The notes below the pieces were generated by a model. That model had not been told where the DNA came from and did no database searches. It saw only the letters and a program-made list of their open reading frames with translations. The position numbers and the translations under genes were made by a program. This document shows, in pieces, positions 8,223-15,843 of a stretch of DNA of 41,556 nt (position 1 is the first letter of the stretch; every line of letters starts with the position of its first letter). Source of the DNA: an uncultured Selenomonadales bacterium (GTDB lineage Bacteria; Bacillota; Negativicutes; Selenomonadales; Selenomonadaceae); contig CAMJMR010000022.1 in the NCBI GenBank assembly GCA_946407095.1, forward strand, positions 1 through 41,556. Reading direction: 5' to 3'.

Positions 8223-8789
8223 GTGATTTATTGGCTTTTGTTTTTTGAGTTCGCGAAGATAAGCTTGGTGTGCGTGGGCGGCGGCTACGCGTCAATGCCT
8301 TTGATTCAAGCGGCGGTCGTCGACACCTACCACTGGCTGAGCTTGAGCGAATTCATTGACATTTTCACGATATCGCAAATGACGCCCGGTCCGATTGGCA
8401 TAAATGCGGCGACGTTCGCGGGCATGAAGATTGCGGGGCTTGGCGGAGCGATTTGCGCGACGGCGGGCTTCGTGACGCCGAGTATTTTCCTGTGCATTGC
8501 GCTGGCGAAGATTATTTTCAAGTACGGCGACTTGGGCGCGATTCACGGCATTTTGAACGGCTTGCGCCCTGCGGTCATGGCGTTAATCGCGGCGGCTTGC
8601 GTGAGCTTCGTCCTGCTTGCCGTGTGGAATGCCGAATCGATGCCCGAAGATTTTTCCGCCACGTTCGATTGGAAGGGCGCAGTGATTTTAATCGGAGCGT
8701 TGGCGGCGGTGCGAATGAAAATCGGCGTGATTAAAGTTTTGCTCGCAAGCGGCGCGGCGGGTTTGCTATTGGGGATGGTGGCAACGTGA
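8223..8789 (+). CDS. Chromate transporter family protein, single-domain (CHR)
   Basis: A 188-residue membrane protein with the CHR hallmark GGGYASMPLIQAAVVD followed by QMTPGPIGIN. It is the likely second half of the pair with the minus-strand gene at 4367-4927; the two halves are normally adjacent. The GTG start at 8223 has GAGGAGG 6 nt upstream; an ATG at 8208 lies upstream of that site. The stop codon falls inside the palindrome GCAACGTGACGTTGC of an intergenic repeat, so the last residues (VAT) come from the repeat. Confidence 0.88.
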   Translation: MIYWLLFFEFAKISLVCVGGGYASMPLIQAAVVDTYHWLSLSEFIDIFTISQMTPGPIGINAATFAGMKIAGLGGAICATAGFVTPSIFLCIALAKIIFKYGDLGAIHGILNGLRPAVMALIAAACVSFVLLAVWNAESMPEDFSATFDWKGAVILIGALAAVRMKIGVIKVLLASGAAGLLLGMVAT

Positions 8790-8876
8790 CGTTGCATCCA
8801 GATAGCGCGCCGTGTCGTCCGACAATTCAAAGGTTTTCGCCGCGCCGATACGCAACGCTGCGCATTGCTAGTTTCG
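8780..8876. repeat. Palindromic intergenic repeat, family 2, copy at the chromate transporter 3' end
   Basis: It begins with GGCAACGTGACGTTGC (perfect arms GCAACG/CGTTGC). It then shares with 20450-20527 the blocks GCGCGCCGTG.CGTCCG, CGCCGCGCCGATACG and CTAGT.TC. Its first 24 bases recur at 9147-9170. Confidence 0.7.
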
Positions 8877-8903
8877 TAAATTTTTTTAGGATGGTGATTT
8901 GAT

Positions 8904-8981
8904 TTGGGCGACGCGATAATTTTGGCGATGGTCGTCTGCATGGTTTTTTACACGTTCGGCGACGAAATTTTTACCGAATAG
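8904..8981 (+). CDS. Possible 25-residue hydrophobic microprotein
   Basis: A TTG-started frame after AGGATGGTGAT codes for 25 residues: a hydrophobic core (AIILAMVVCMVFY) and an acidic end (GDEIFTE), like a single-span membrane peptide. It lies between two repeat elements in a stretch with no other gene. It could be chance; there is no homology information. Confidence 0.25.
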   Translation: MGDAIILAMVVCMVFYTFGDEIFTE

Positions 8982-9015
8982 GATGTGTTGGCAAGGAAAA
9001 CGTTGCAGAGGATGA

Positions 9016-9268
9016 GGGCGCGCATGGACGCGCGCCCGCCGCGACTTCGATGCCGGAAGCATCGATAGCGGCACGAGTGGCTGACCGGGACGCGGGCGTT
9101 GCGGCAGTGGTCGGTATCCGCCCCACGCGTAGTGGTGGCTTTCTTTGGCAACGTGACGTTGCATCCAGATGGCGCGTTGAAAGTCGTTGACGGCTTAAGG
9201 GTGGATGCCGCGTCCCAGCTGTTCCCCCGCTTTCAAAGCGGGTCTTTCGCCAGTGAAAGAAAGTAGAT
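9016..9268. repeat. Structured intergenic repeat, family 1, copy B, interrupted by a family 2 element
   Basis: The first hairpin (9016-9037) is identical to that of copy A. A second hairpin has arms CGATGC/GCATCG. The block GTTGCGGCAGTGGTCGG is shared with copy A, and CCGCCCCACGCGTAGTGG with inverted copy C. The terminal hairpin keeps its right arm GAAAGAAAGTAG, but the left arm is split by the insertion at 9147-9243. It ends 35 nt before the yfcE start. Confidence 0.8.
9147..9243. repeat. Family 2 element nested inside copy B
   Basis: It begins GGCAACGTGACGTTGCATCC as at 8780 and ends with the hairpin CCGCTTTCAAAGCGG. The reverse complement of that end (CCGCTTTGAAAGCGG, then GGAACAGC) resembles the starts at 14661 and 20431. 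Removing it restores a continuous terminal hairpin for copy B. Confidence 0.6.
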
Positions 9269-9302
9269 GCTAAACACAAACTTTGCAAAGGAGAGCTTTA
9301 TC

Positions 9303-9869
9303 ATGAAACTTGCTGTTATCAGCGACACGCACGGCTACGCAGACCGCGTTGCCCTGGCTATGGAAAAATTTTTCACGGGCGCGGAGTTGATTCTTCACGC
9401 GGGCGACGTCCTCAATCACGGGGCGCGCAATCCCAACTTCAGAGGCGAAGACTACAATCCGCAAAAGCTCGTTCCGCTTCTCAACGGCTCGAAAATCCCG
9501 CTGGTTATCGCACGCGGCAACGGCGACAGCGAATTGGACGACGACGTTTTGGAAACGCCTCTTGCGCCCTACGCGCACGTCTTCGCCAACGGCAAGCGCA
9601 TCGTCATCAATCACGGGCATTGGTTGCCGACCGACGCCGATAAGGACAAAATGGCGGCTCACTTCCGCGCAGATATTTTTATCACGGGTCACATCCACAA
9701 GCCCGTTTTGGAGCGGCGCAACGGCATTATCTTCCTCAACCCCGGCACGGTCAGCCCGCACCTTTCCAATCAGCCCGAAAAGCGCACAAGCGTTGCGACG
9801 ATTGACGACGACAAAATTCAAATCTTCGACCTCGACAGCGGCGAAGTGCTGATGAGTCTGGACGTTTAA
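9303..9869 (+). CDS. yfcE: YfcE/MJ0936-type phosphodiesterase
   Basis: A 188-residue calcineurin-like metallophosphoesterase. The metal ligands are in order: SDTHG near residue 7, HAGDV near 36-40, GNGD near 67, NHGHW, and the closing TGHIHKP. Length and motif order fit YfcE-type phosphodiesterases, which cleave artificial phosphodiesters; the natural substrate is unclear. The ATG at 9303 has AAGGAGAG 7 nt upstream. It precedes hisH by 15 nt, so the two are probably cotranscribed. Confidence 0.9.
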   Translation: MKLAVISDTHGYADRVALAMEKFFTGAELILHAGDVLNHGARNPNFRGEDYNPQKLVPLLNGSKIPLVIARGNGDSELDDDVLETPLAPYAHVFANGKRIVINHGHWLPTDADKDKMAAHFRADIFITGHIHKPVLERRNGIIFLNPGTVSPHLSNQPEKRTSVATIDDDKIQIFDLDSGEVLMSLDV

Positions 9870-9884
9870 GCGGAGGCGGGCGAC

Positions 9885-10484
9885 GTGTTGGCGTTGATTG
9901 ATTACGGCGTGGGGAACCTTTACAGCGTGGCGAAGGCGTTGGCTTATGTCGGCGGCGACGTGACGATTACGAGCGCGGCGGAGGATATTGAACGCGCCGG
10001 GAAATTGATTTTGCCGGGAGTCGGCGCGTTCGGCGACTGCATGAAAAATCTTGAGGCGACGGGCTTGATTCCTACGATTTTGCGCGAAGTGCAGGCGGGC
10101 AAGCCGATTCTTGGGATTTGCGTCGGTTTGCAGATTATGTTCGCGGGCAGCGAGGAAAGTCCGAATGTCGACGGGCTGAAGATATTCGGCGGGCGCGTGA
10201 GGAAAATCTGCGCGGACGGCTTGAAGATACCGCACATGGGCTGGAACTCTGTCCGCTTCGGCGAATCGAAACTTTTTGCGGGCTTGCGCGGCGAGCCTTA
10301 CTTTTATTTCGTGCACAGCTATCACGCCGCCCCCGCCGATACGAATTTGATTGCGGCGACGACCACTTACGGCGAAACCGTCACGGCGGCTCTTGAGCGG
10401 GATAACATTTTCGCGACGCAATTTCACCCCGAAAAGTCGGGCGACGTCGGCTTGCGCGTCTTGAAAAATTTCCTCGACGCTTGA
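9885..10484 (+). CDS. hisH: Imidazole glycerol phosphate synthase glutaminase subunit HisH
   Basis: A 199-residue class I glutamine amidotransferase that feeds ammonia to HisF in histidine synthesis. The N-terminus is IDYGVGNLYSV, the nucleophile is Cys in GICVGLQIMF, and His/Glu come from FATQFHPEKSGDVG. The motif PHMGWN is typical of HisH. The GTG start at 9885 has GGAGG 8 nt upstream. No other his gene is within the window, so hisH is detached from hisF and the rest of the pathway here. The McrB-like gene begins 12 nt after its stop. Confidence 0.95.
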   Translation: MLALIDYGVGNLYSVAKALAYVGGDVTITSAAEDIERAGKLILPGVGAFGDCMKNLEATGLIPTILREVQAGKPILGICVGLQIMFAGSEESPNVDGLKIFGGRVRKICADGLKIPHMGWNSVRFGESKLFAGLRGEPYFYFVHSYHAAPADTNLIAATTTYGETVTAALERDNIFATQFHPEKSGDVGLRVLKNFLDA

Positions 10485-10496
10485 GGAGGCGGGCGC

Positions 10497-10628
10497 ATGG
10501 CTTATCAGCGGAAAGCAGGCGACAACAGAACCTTTTGGCGCGTTAATCACGGCGCGGGGCATTTTTCAATCGAAGACTGAGCTTTTTTCCTCGAACAAAG
10601 AGTCATTGTCGTTGCCGGCACTTTTGAA
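10497..10628 (+). pseudogene. 5' part of the McrB-like gene, cut by an in-frame TGA
   Basis: An ATG at 10497 preceded by GAGGAGG at ideal distance opens 27 codons (MAYQRKAGDNRTFWRVNHGA...) and stops at TGA 10578-10580. Reading on in the same frame gives 16 sense codons that join the McrB-like frame at 10629 without any shift. The pieces together resemble a PUA/EVE-like N-terminal reader domain. The simplest view is a nonsense mutation in the original N-terminus. Confidence 0.7.
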
Positions 10629-11894
10629 GTGGAAAAGCTTACGGCAATGCGGCGCGACGATTATTTTTACCTTCACCACGGAAACAAATCGGTGGGCGGT
10701 CAAGGACTAAAGTTAATCGGACAAATTACGGACAATGCGCCGACTTCTTGCCCGACAAGGGACGGCTGGTATCAGCGTCGTTACAAAATAATTTTTCCTG
10801 CGGACGGCGTGCCGTTAGCGGGAAAATTTTATTACGGCGCGGAAAAAGGTTACGCACCAAATTTTTTGGGCAATTCGGGAAACGCGACGATTTACGAAAT
10901 TCCACAGGCGCAAGCCGCCGACTTTGAGCGAGATATCCTGCGCCCGTTCTTCGGCATTGGGATAACAGATTTTCCCGACTTGTGGCGAGAAAATCCTTTG
11001 CCGTTCGACGAGCCGCCGCCGAAGATTTTTCCGCTCAATCAAATTCTTTATGGAACTCCGGGCACAGGCAAAACTTATATGACGCGAGCCTACGCCGTGG
11101 CTGTCTGCAGAAACCAACCGCTTGGCGACGTGCAAACCATTTCCGCCAACTACGAGGCGATTAAGCGCGACTTCAATCAGCTCCGCGCCGACGGGCGCAT
11201 TGCCTTCGTGACGTTCCATCAAAGCTACGGCTACGAAGAATTCATCGAGGGCATTAAGCCGACCGTCACGAGCGGCAACATTGCCTACGAAGTCAAGGCG
11301 GGCGTCTTCAAGAAATTTTGCGACGAGACGCGTTATGAATCGGGCAATGTCGTTTTCATAATCGACGAGATAAATCGCGGGAACATATCAAAAATTTTCG
11401 GCGAGCTGATAACACTGATTGAAGACGACAAGCGCAACGAACTTTCCGTGACGTTGCCCTATTCTCAAGACGAATTCAGCATCCCGCGCAACGTTTACAT
11501 CTTGGGCACGATGAACACCGCCGACCGCTCAATCGCCTTGCTGGACAGTGCATTGCGCCGCCGCTTCGACTTTATCGAAATGATGCCGCGCCCCGACCTT
11601 TTGCCCGCCGACGTCGAAGGCGTCAACCTTCAAGCCGTGCTAAAGGAACTCAACGCGCGAATCGAAATGCTCCTCGACCGCGAACACACCATAGGGCACG
11701 CCTACCTTATCGGCTGCAAGTCAATCGCCGCCGTTGCCAAAGTTTTCCGCAACAAGATTATTCCGCTGTTGCAAGAATATTTTTTCGACGACTACGAACA
11801 AATTCAACAGGTGCTGGGCGATAAGATTGTCAGCCTCAATCCCTACCGAATCAATCACGACGCCCTAAACGACGCCGCAACTTACACGCTATGA
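10629..11894 (+). CDS. mcrB: McrB-like AAA+ GTPase subunit of a modified-DNA restriction system
   Basis: A 421-residue AAA+ protein related to McrB, the GTP-driven motor that works with McrC to cut DNA carrying modified cytosine. Walker A is GTPGTGKT near residues 141-148. Walker B and the McrB-type segment [15 protein letters not shown] lie near 240-254, and the signature GTMNTADRS near 293 is followed by LRRRFDF. The N-terminal 130 residues look like a modified-base reader domain, but the first 44 codons are separated by the TGA at 10578. The GTG at 10629 lacks a good ribosome-binding site, so this form may be poorly made. Its stop overlaps mcrC by 4 bp. Confidence 0.85.
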   Translation: MEKLTAMRRDDYFYLHHGNKSVGGQGLKLIGQITDNAPTSCPTRDGWYQRRYKIIFPADGVPLAGKFYYGAEKGYAPNFLGNSGNATIYEIPQAQAADFERDILRPFFGIGITDFPDLWRENPLPFDEPPPKIFPLNQILYGTPGTGKTYMTRAYAVAVCRNQPLGDVQTISANYEAIKRDFNQLRADGRIAFVTFHQSYGYEEFIEGIKPTVTSGNIAYEVKAGVFKKFCDETRYESGNVVFIIDEINRGNISKIFGELITLIEDDKRNELSVTLPYSQDEFSIPRNVYILGTMNTADRSIALLDSALRRRFDFIEMMPRPDLLPADVEGVNLQAVLKELNARIEMLLDREHTIGHAYLIGCKSIAAVAKVFRNKIIPLLQEYFFDDYEQIQQVLGDKIVSLNPYRINHDALNDAATYTL

Positions 11895-13048
11895 TAACGA
11901 TACGCGAATACGAAAAAATTTTTCCCGCCGATTGTCCCTGCTTCGACGAGCTTAGCAAGTTCGCCGTGGCAGGCGATTTTTTAAGCTTGGGTTGGCAACG
12001 CGACGGCGGCGCATACGTTCAAGCAAAAAATTACGTCGGCGTGATTCGCTTGCCGAGCGGCTGGCAGATTGAAATTCTGCCGAAGATTTACGCTTGCGAC
12101 GACGTTGGCAACCTGCGCGGGCTGGTCGTCGATATGTTGCGCAGTCTGGACGAGTTCGCCGGCAAAACTTTCCTCAACGCCGACTTGGACACGGCGCGCC
12201 TCAACCTCTACGAAATTTTTGTCCGCGCCTACTTGGAAATGGTTTTCGACCTCGTCAAGCGCGGGCTCAAGGCGTCATACGTTTTGCGCGAAGACAATCT
12301 GAATTTTTTCAAGGGCAAGCTCTTGGTAAGCGAAACCCTCCGCCGCAACTTTGCTCATCGCGAAAAATTTTTCGTTGCCTTCGACGAATACGGCTTCGAC
12401 TGCCCCGAACACCGCTTGATTAAGGCGACGCTCCTTAAGCTCCTGCGCGGCAACGTCGACAGAAAAAAGTTTCGCCTCGCGAACAGATTGCTTGCCGTGT
12501 TCGATTCGATTAAGGTGTCGGCCGATTATCGGAAAGATTTTGCGGCGACCGCTGTCGACAAACAAAATCGCGCTTACAACGTCGTGATGGCGTGGACGAA
12601 AATTTTCCTCGCCGACAAAAGCTTTACGGTCTTCGCGGGCAAGTCAGACGCCGTGGCGTTGCTTTTCCCTATGGAAAGGCTGTTTGAGGCTTACGTGGCG
12701 CATCACGCCCGAAAAAATTTTTCCGACCGCTTTACCGTCAAGATTCAAGTTGCGGAAAAATTTCTCTTCGACACGCCGCGCAGATTCGCACTCAAGCCCG
12801 ACATTCTCCTAAGCGACGACGAAACGATTATCCTCGACACAAAGTGGAAGTCCGCGCCCACGGCGGACGATATGTATCAAATGTTCGCCTACGCCACGCG
12901 CTACGCCGCGAAGAAAGTTTTCCTGCTTTGCCCGCGCAGTGCCGACGAAAATATTTCCTACCGCTCGGACGACGGGCTTGTCGTGACGGTTTTTCACGTC
13001 GACCTGCTTGATACGGGCGCAAGCTTAAAAAAACTTTTTTTGACATGA
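11891..13048 (+). CDS. mcrC: McrC-like nuclease subunit
   Basis: A 385-residue partner of the McrB-like GTPase. The N-terminal domain binds the motor. The C-terminal PD-(D/E)XK nuclease has its acidic pair and lysine in KPDILL near 301-306 and ILDTKWK near 314-320, which fits McrC. The ATG overlaps the mcrB stop (ATGA), so translation is probably coupled. Gene order mcrB-mcrC is standard. The frame is intact, unlike its partner. The system lies between hisH and smpB, both core genes, suggesting a horizontally acquired island. Confidence 0.9.
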   Translation: MITIREYEKIFPADCPCFDELSKFAVAGDFLSLGWQRDGGAYVQAKNYVGVIRLPSGWQIEILPKIYACDDVGNLRGLVVDMLRSLDEFAGKTFLNADLDTARLNLYEIFVRAYLEMVFDLVKRGLKASYVLREDNLNFFKGKLLVSETLRRNFAHREKFFVAFDEYGFDCPEHRLIKATLLKLLRGNVDRKKFRLANRLLAVFDSIKVSADYRKDFAATAVDKQNRAYNVVMAWTKIFLADKSFTVFAGKSDAVALLFPMERLFEAYVAHHARKNFSDRFTVKIQVAEKFLFDTPRRFALKPDILLSDDETIILDTKWKSAPTADDMYQMFAYATRYAAKKVFLLCPRSADENISYRSDDGLVVTVFHVDLLDTGASLKKLFLT

Positions 13049-13063
13049 CAGGCATGACTTTAA

Positions 13064-13219
13064 AGTTGGCGCGCAGGAGACAATCCCGAATGCGTTTATT
13101 CCGTCACAGTTTTCAACGGCGAGCCTTTCGTCGACGACTTGGTCAACGCAAAAATTTTCCTCGACGGCAAATCAATCGCCGAGGGCGAGGCGGATATTGA
13201 CGTAGAATTTTATACGTGA
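13064..13219 (+). pseudogene. 3' remnant of a paralogue of the zinc-ribbon gene at 13903
   Basis: An open frame without a start codon codes for a C-terminal tail matching that of the 13903-14640 protein: NAKIFLDGKSIAEGEADI here against NAPIFPDGKSIVEAQAEI there. Only about 50 residues remain. It follows the mcrC stop directly and runs into the DUF4417 fragment, so a deletion has probably joined two gene ends. Confidence 0.6.
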
Positions 13220-13671
13220 CGGTAATTGTACCTGAGTCTGTCCGCGCGGCGGGCTTTGCAGGCGAGTCTTCGTGGGAATGGTGTTTTGACGGCTTGCCGC
13301 TCAATTCTACTGTTGCCGTCACAACGAATTGCCTCGGACGCGACCGCGAAACTCACAGGCTTTTTGTCGGCGGGATAAATGCCATGGTCAAAAAAATTCA
13401 CCCGACTGCCATTGTCGTTTGCGGCAAAGTCCCCGCTTGGCTCCCGAAAAGGCATCCTGACATTCAAATCGTTCACATTCCGAGTTACAGCGAGATGTGG
13501 CATGCGCGGGCAAAAAGAAAATTAAAGGGCGGTTACGGCGGCGAAAGCGGCAAAGCTCGACGGGAAAAAGACGGTTGCTATTACGACAGCAGTGTTGACA
13601 AGGTAACTGACCACAACGCCATCATTGCGGCAGAATATTACATCGATTTTGGTAGTATCCAGGCAAATTAA
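13216..13671 (+). pseudogene. DUF4417-like protein, N-terminally truncated
   Basis: About 151 residues resemble the C-terminal half of DUF4417 proteins, a family frequent in phages and mobile regions with no known activity. The recognisable part is WEWCFDGLPLNSTVAV, then RETHRLFVGGINAMVKKI and PTAIVVCGKVP. Complete members carry roughly 100 more N-terminal residues; here the frame is closed by a TGA at 13198-13200 just upstream. The GTG at 13216 has no convincing ribosome-binding site. It is probably a decaying gene. Confidence 0.55.
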
Positions 13672-13891
13672 GCATGCGAACAGGCAAATTGAATCGGAAC
13701 ACTCAAAATATCCCGAAGACAAACGGTTGCCCGCAAAAATTGTCCTCATATCCTTTCATGCCGACTTGGAAGTTGGTTTCCGTGTCATTTCTAAAGGTTA
13801 TCAAGAGGCAAAACGTAAAAATCACGTTCATTTTCCTGTTGAATTTTGGTTTAACGGCGAATCCAGCATGGAAATTCGTGTTTTAGAATAG
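13625..13891 (+). CDS. Small hypothetical protein or gene remnant
   Basis: A frame of 88 codons opening at a TTG inside the DUF4417 fragment and ending 12 nt before the zinc-ribbon gene. The C-terminal part (FHADLEVGFRVISKGYQ...HVHFPVEFWFNG) reads like real protein, but there is no convincing start or ribosome-binding site and no family I recognise. The stretch is more AT-rich than its surroundings. It may be the 3' end of a longer, deleted gene. Confidence 0.3.
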   Translation: MRQNITSILVVSRQIKHANRQIESEHSKYPEDKRLPAKIVLISFHADLEVGFRVISKGYQEAKRKNHVHFPVEFWFNGESSMEIRVLE

Positions 13892-13902
13892 GGGGATTTG
13901 TT

Positions 13903-14640
13903 ATGGCTGTTTTTGGGTGCCATTTTTGCGGAGAAAGGCTTTACTATCACGGTGAACCGGAAGGTGATGTGCCCGTTGAACATTATTTTTGTACGTTAGA
14001 CAAATGGCACGAACTTGAGGCGGAAAATTTGACCGCTGACTGGTTGGAAATGGAGCACGAAGAATCTTTCTTATACGCTTGGCGGTGTTGGCGGTGCGGC
14101 TCGTTCTTGTTTTCTGCTGATTATATTCATTTTATCGGAACTTACACGCCCAAAGATGAATTTTCTTCCGAGCCAATGAAGGAGCCGTTTGAATTCGGCC
14201 CTTTCTGGAACGATTTTCAGTGGTTTGACATAACCGAGAACAGTACGCCCGCGTCCGAAGTCCTTACAAGGTATCCCGACAATCTCTGGTTCGCGAAAAA
14301 CGATGACGAGTTGCGCTTTTACGCCGACGAGGCGCGCACAAATTGCGTCGCGCAGTTCAGACGGCTCAAGGTTGTTCTTCCAATCACTGTGCAGACAATG
14401 TCGCTTAAATCTTTCAAGAAAATGCTTGCCTCTTGGGATGATATACAATTTCGTTACCACAGCAAATATTATAATTACAACTTCATGCGCGAAGACGACG
14501 GCATCAATATTTATCGCGGCTTAGGTAATGAGCAAATCGTCTATCACGCCGCGACCTTTGACGTCGACGAAATTATCAACGCGCCAATTTTTCCCGACGG
14601 CAAGTCAATCGTCGAGGCTCAAGCCGAAATTGAATTGTGA
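13903..14640 (+). CDS. Zinc-ribbon hypothetical protein
   Basis: A 245-residue protein I do not recognise. Residues 6-9 (CHFC) and 62-65 (CWRC) form two CxxC knuckles that probably bind one zinc ion, with a Trp/Glu-rich insert between them. The rest has no membrane segment or signal peptide. The ATG at 13903 has AGGGGG 8 nt upstream. Its C-terminal tail is duplicated in the remnant at 13064-13219, so at least two related genes once stood here. A link to restriction or to an unknown conflict function is only suggested by location beside McrBC. Confidence 0.7.
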   Translation: MAVFGCHFCGERLYYHGEPEGDVPVEHYFCTLDKWHELEAENLTADWLEMEHEESFLYAWRCWRCGSFLFSADYIHFIGTYTPKDEFSSEPMKEPFEFGPFWNDFQWFDITENSTPASEVLTRYPDNLWFAKNDDELRFYADEARTNCVAQFRRLKVVLPITVQTMSLKSFKKMLASWDDIQFRYHSKYYNYNFMREDDGINIYRGLGNEQIVYHAATFDVDEIINAPIFPDGKSIVEAQAEIEL

Positions 14641-14658
14641 TTAAGCCTGTCCGCACGG

Positions 14659-14683
14659 CGGCCGCTTTAAAAGCGGCGGAATA
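14659..14683. repeat. Partial family 2 palindrome
   Basis: GCCGCTTTAAAAGCGGC forms a near-perfect hairpin followed by GGAATAG. The same block (CCGCTTTAAAAGCGGCGGAA) recurs at 20431. Confidence 0.65.
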
Positions 14684-14721
14684 GATAACGCGTTGACAAC
14701 GTTCGATAACTTCAGCCAGTC

Positions 14722-14769
14722 GCCGCGCCTCTGCGCGAAAATTTAAATCCGTCAACGAGGCGGTTTTTT
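14722..14769 (+). terminator. Probable terminator after the zinc-ribbon gene
   Basis: CCGCGCCTC can pair with GAGGCGG across a 25-nt loop that holds a smaller GC hairpin. Seven T follow at once. Confidence 0.45.
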
Positions 14770-14782
14770 TATTGTCCAAAAT

Positions 14783-14817
14783 CTTGTCCCTAATCCCTTG
14801 TCCCTTGTCCCTTTAAC
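14783..14817. repeat. Heptanucleotide tandem repeat (CTTGTCC units)
   Basis: Units read CTTGTCC, CTAATCC, CTTGTCC, CTTGTCC, CTTTAAC in direct 7-bp register. The array overlaps the smpB promoter. Confidence 0.6.
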
Positions 14818-14826
14818 TGCTATCAT
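14798..14826 (+). promoter_or_regulatory. Possible smpB promoter built partly from the heptamer repeat
   Basis: TTGTCC (14798-14803), 17-nt spacer, TATCAT (14821-14826). The start codon is only 18 nt downstream, so the leader would be very short. Confidence 0.4.
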
Positions 14827-14844
14827 TGCGCCGAGGTGATTGGT

Positions 14845-15309
14845 ATGAAGAAGGACGAGATAAAAATCGCGTGCGAGAATCGGAAGGCGCGTCACGATTA
14901 TTTTATTCACGAGACTTACGAGGCGGGCATCGAACTCAAAGGCACGGAAGTCAAAAGCTTGCGGGCGGGCAAGGCGAATCTTCGCGACAGCTACGCCGAA
15001 GTCAAGGACGGCGAAATTTTCGTCGAACACATGCACATAAGCCCATATGAGCAGGGAAATATTTTTAATCACGAGCCCTTGAGACGACGCCGCTTACTCT
15101 TGCACAAGCGAGAAATTTTAAAACTCTTCGGGCAGACGCGCGAAAAAGGTTTCACGCTGATTCCGCTGAAGGTCTACTTCAAAAAAGGTCGGGCGAAAAT
15201 GGAATTGGCATTGGCGAGCGGCAAGCACAACTACGACAAACGCGCCGCCCTCCACGAAAAATCTGCCAAGCGAGACATCGAACGGGCACTCAAGGAGCGG
15301 TCGAAGTGA
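14845..15309 (+). CDS. smpB: SsrA-binding protein SmpB
   Basis: A 154-residue partner of tmRNA in rescue of stalled ribosomes. Diagnostic segments are [38 protein letters not shown] and HNYDKR near the C-terminus, followed by a basic tail. The ATG at 14845 has GAGGTGAT just upstream and gives the normal length; an in-frame ATG at 14836 overlaps that site. The tmRNA gene ssrA, which can lie close by, was not seen in the window. Its stop overlaps the start of the ChW-repeat gene. Confidence 0.96.
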   Translation: MKKDEIKIACENRKARHDYFIHETYEAGIELKGTEVKSLRAGKANLRDSYAEVKDGEIFVEHMHISPYEQGNIFNHEPLRRRRLLLHKREILKLFGQTREKGFTLIPLKVYFKKGRAKMELALASGKHNYDKRAALHEKSAKRDIERALKERSK

Positions 15310-15842
15310 TTAGAAAAATTTTCGCCGCCGTGATTCTTACGGCAATGCTTTTCTTCGCGCGGGAAGCCGCCGCCTACGAAGGCATCACTTATCAAGCGAA
15401 CGTCGAAGGGCTGGGCTGGATGCAACCCGTCAAGGACGGCGAGATTGTCGGCACCACCGGGCAAGCGCGGCGCATGGAGGCTTTGATTATCGAATTCGAC
15501 GGCGGCATAAAATATCGCGCACACGTTCAGAATGTCGGTTGGCAAAAGTGGAGCTACGCGGGCGAGGCAACGGGCACCGTCGGCAAGAATCTGCGCATGG
15601 AGGCCGTTCAGATTGAATTGGTCGGCAGGACGGCGCAATACTTCAACGTCTACTATCGGGCGCACGTCGAGAATATCGGTTGGCTGGGCTGGGCTAAAAA
15701 CGGCGAACCTGCCGGCACGGCGGGCGCAGGCTTGCGGCTGGAGGCTCTGCAGATTTTGCTGGTCGATAAGGAAGACACTTTCGAGACGGGCGGCGATAAG
15801 GCTGCTTTCTATCAAAAAGTCGTGAACGCGCCGCAGGTTTGA
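15306..15842 (+). CDS. Secreted protein with three ChW (hydrophobic W) repeats
   Basis: A 178-residue exported protein. Residues 1-23 are a signal peptide ([18 protein letters not shown], then REAAA). Three repeats follow at about 24-66, 68-111 and 114-158, each with a Y.A.V...GW...V..GE..GT.G...R.EAL/V core. This matches the clostridial hydrophobic W repeat, thought to bind polysaccharide or protein on the cell surface. The GTG start overlaps the smpB stop (GTGA) and has AAGGAGC 7 nt upstream. The protein is little more than the repeats, so a binding role is more likely than an enzymatic one. Confidence 0.85.
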   Translation: MIRKIFAAVILTAMLFFAREAAAYEGITYQANVEGLGWMQPVKDGEIVGTTGQARRMEALIIEFDGGIKYRAHVQNVGWQKWSYAGEATGTVGKNLRMEAVQIELVGRTAQYFNVYYRAHVENIGWLGWAKNGEPAGTAGAGLRLEALQILLVDKEDTFETGGDKAAFYQKVVNAPQV

Positions 15843-15843
15843 C

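Noticed and set aside
9270-10562. Minus-strand open frame of 430 codons over yfcE and hisH
   Set aside because: Both plus-strand genes have catalytic motifs and ribosome-binding sites. The minus frame is a GC-rich antisense shadow.
10578-10580. Selenocysteine or alternative code to explain the in-frame TGA codons
   Set aside because: No SECIS-like hairpin was recognised directly after either TGA, and TGA is used as a normal stop by hisH, smpB and other genes.
13674-13886. Open frame of 70 codons overlapping the small hypothetical at 13625
   Set aside because: Composition is unlike a normal protein and there is no ribosome-binding site; the other frame reads better, though weakly.
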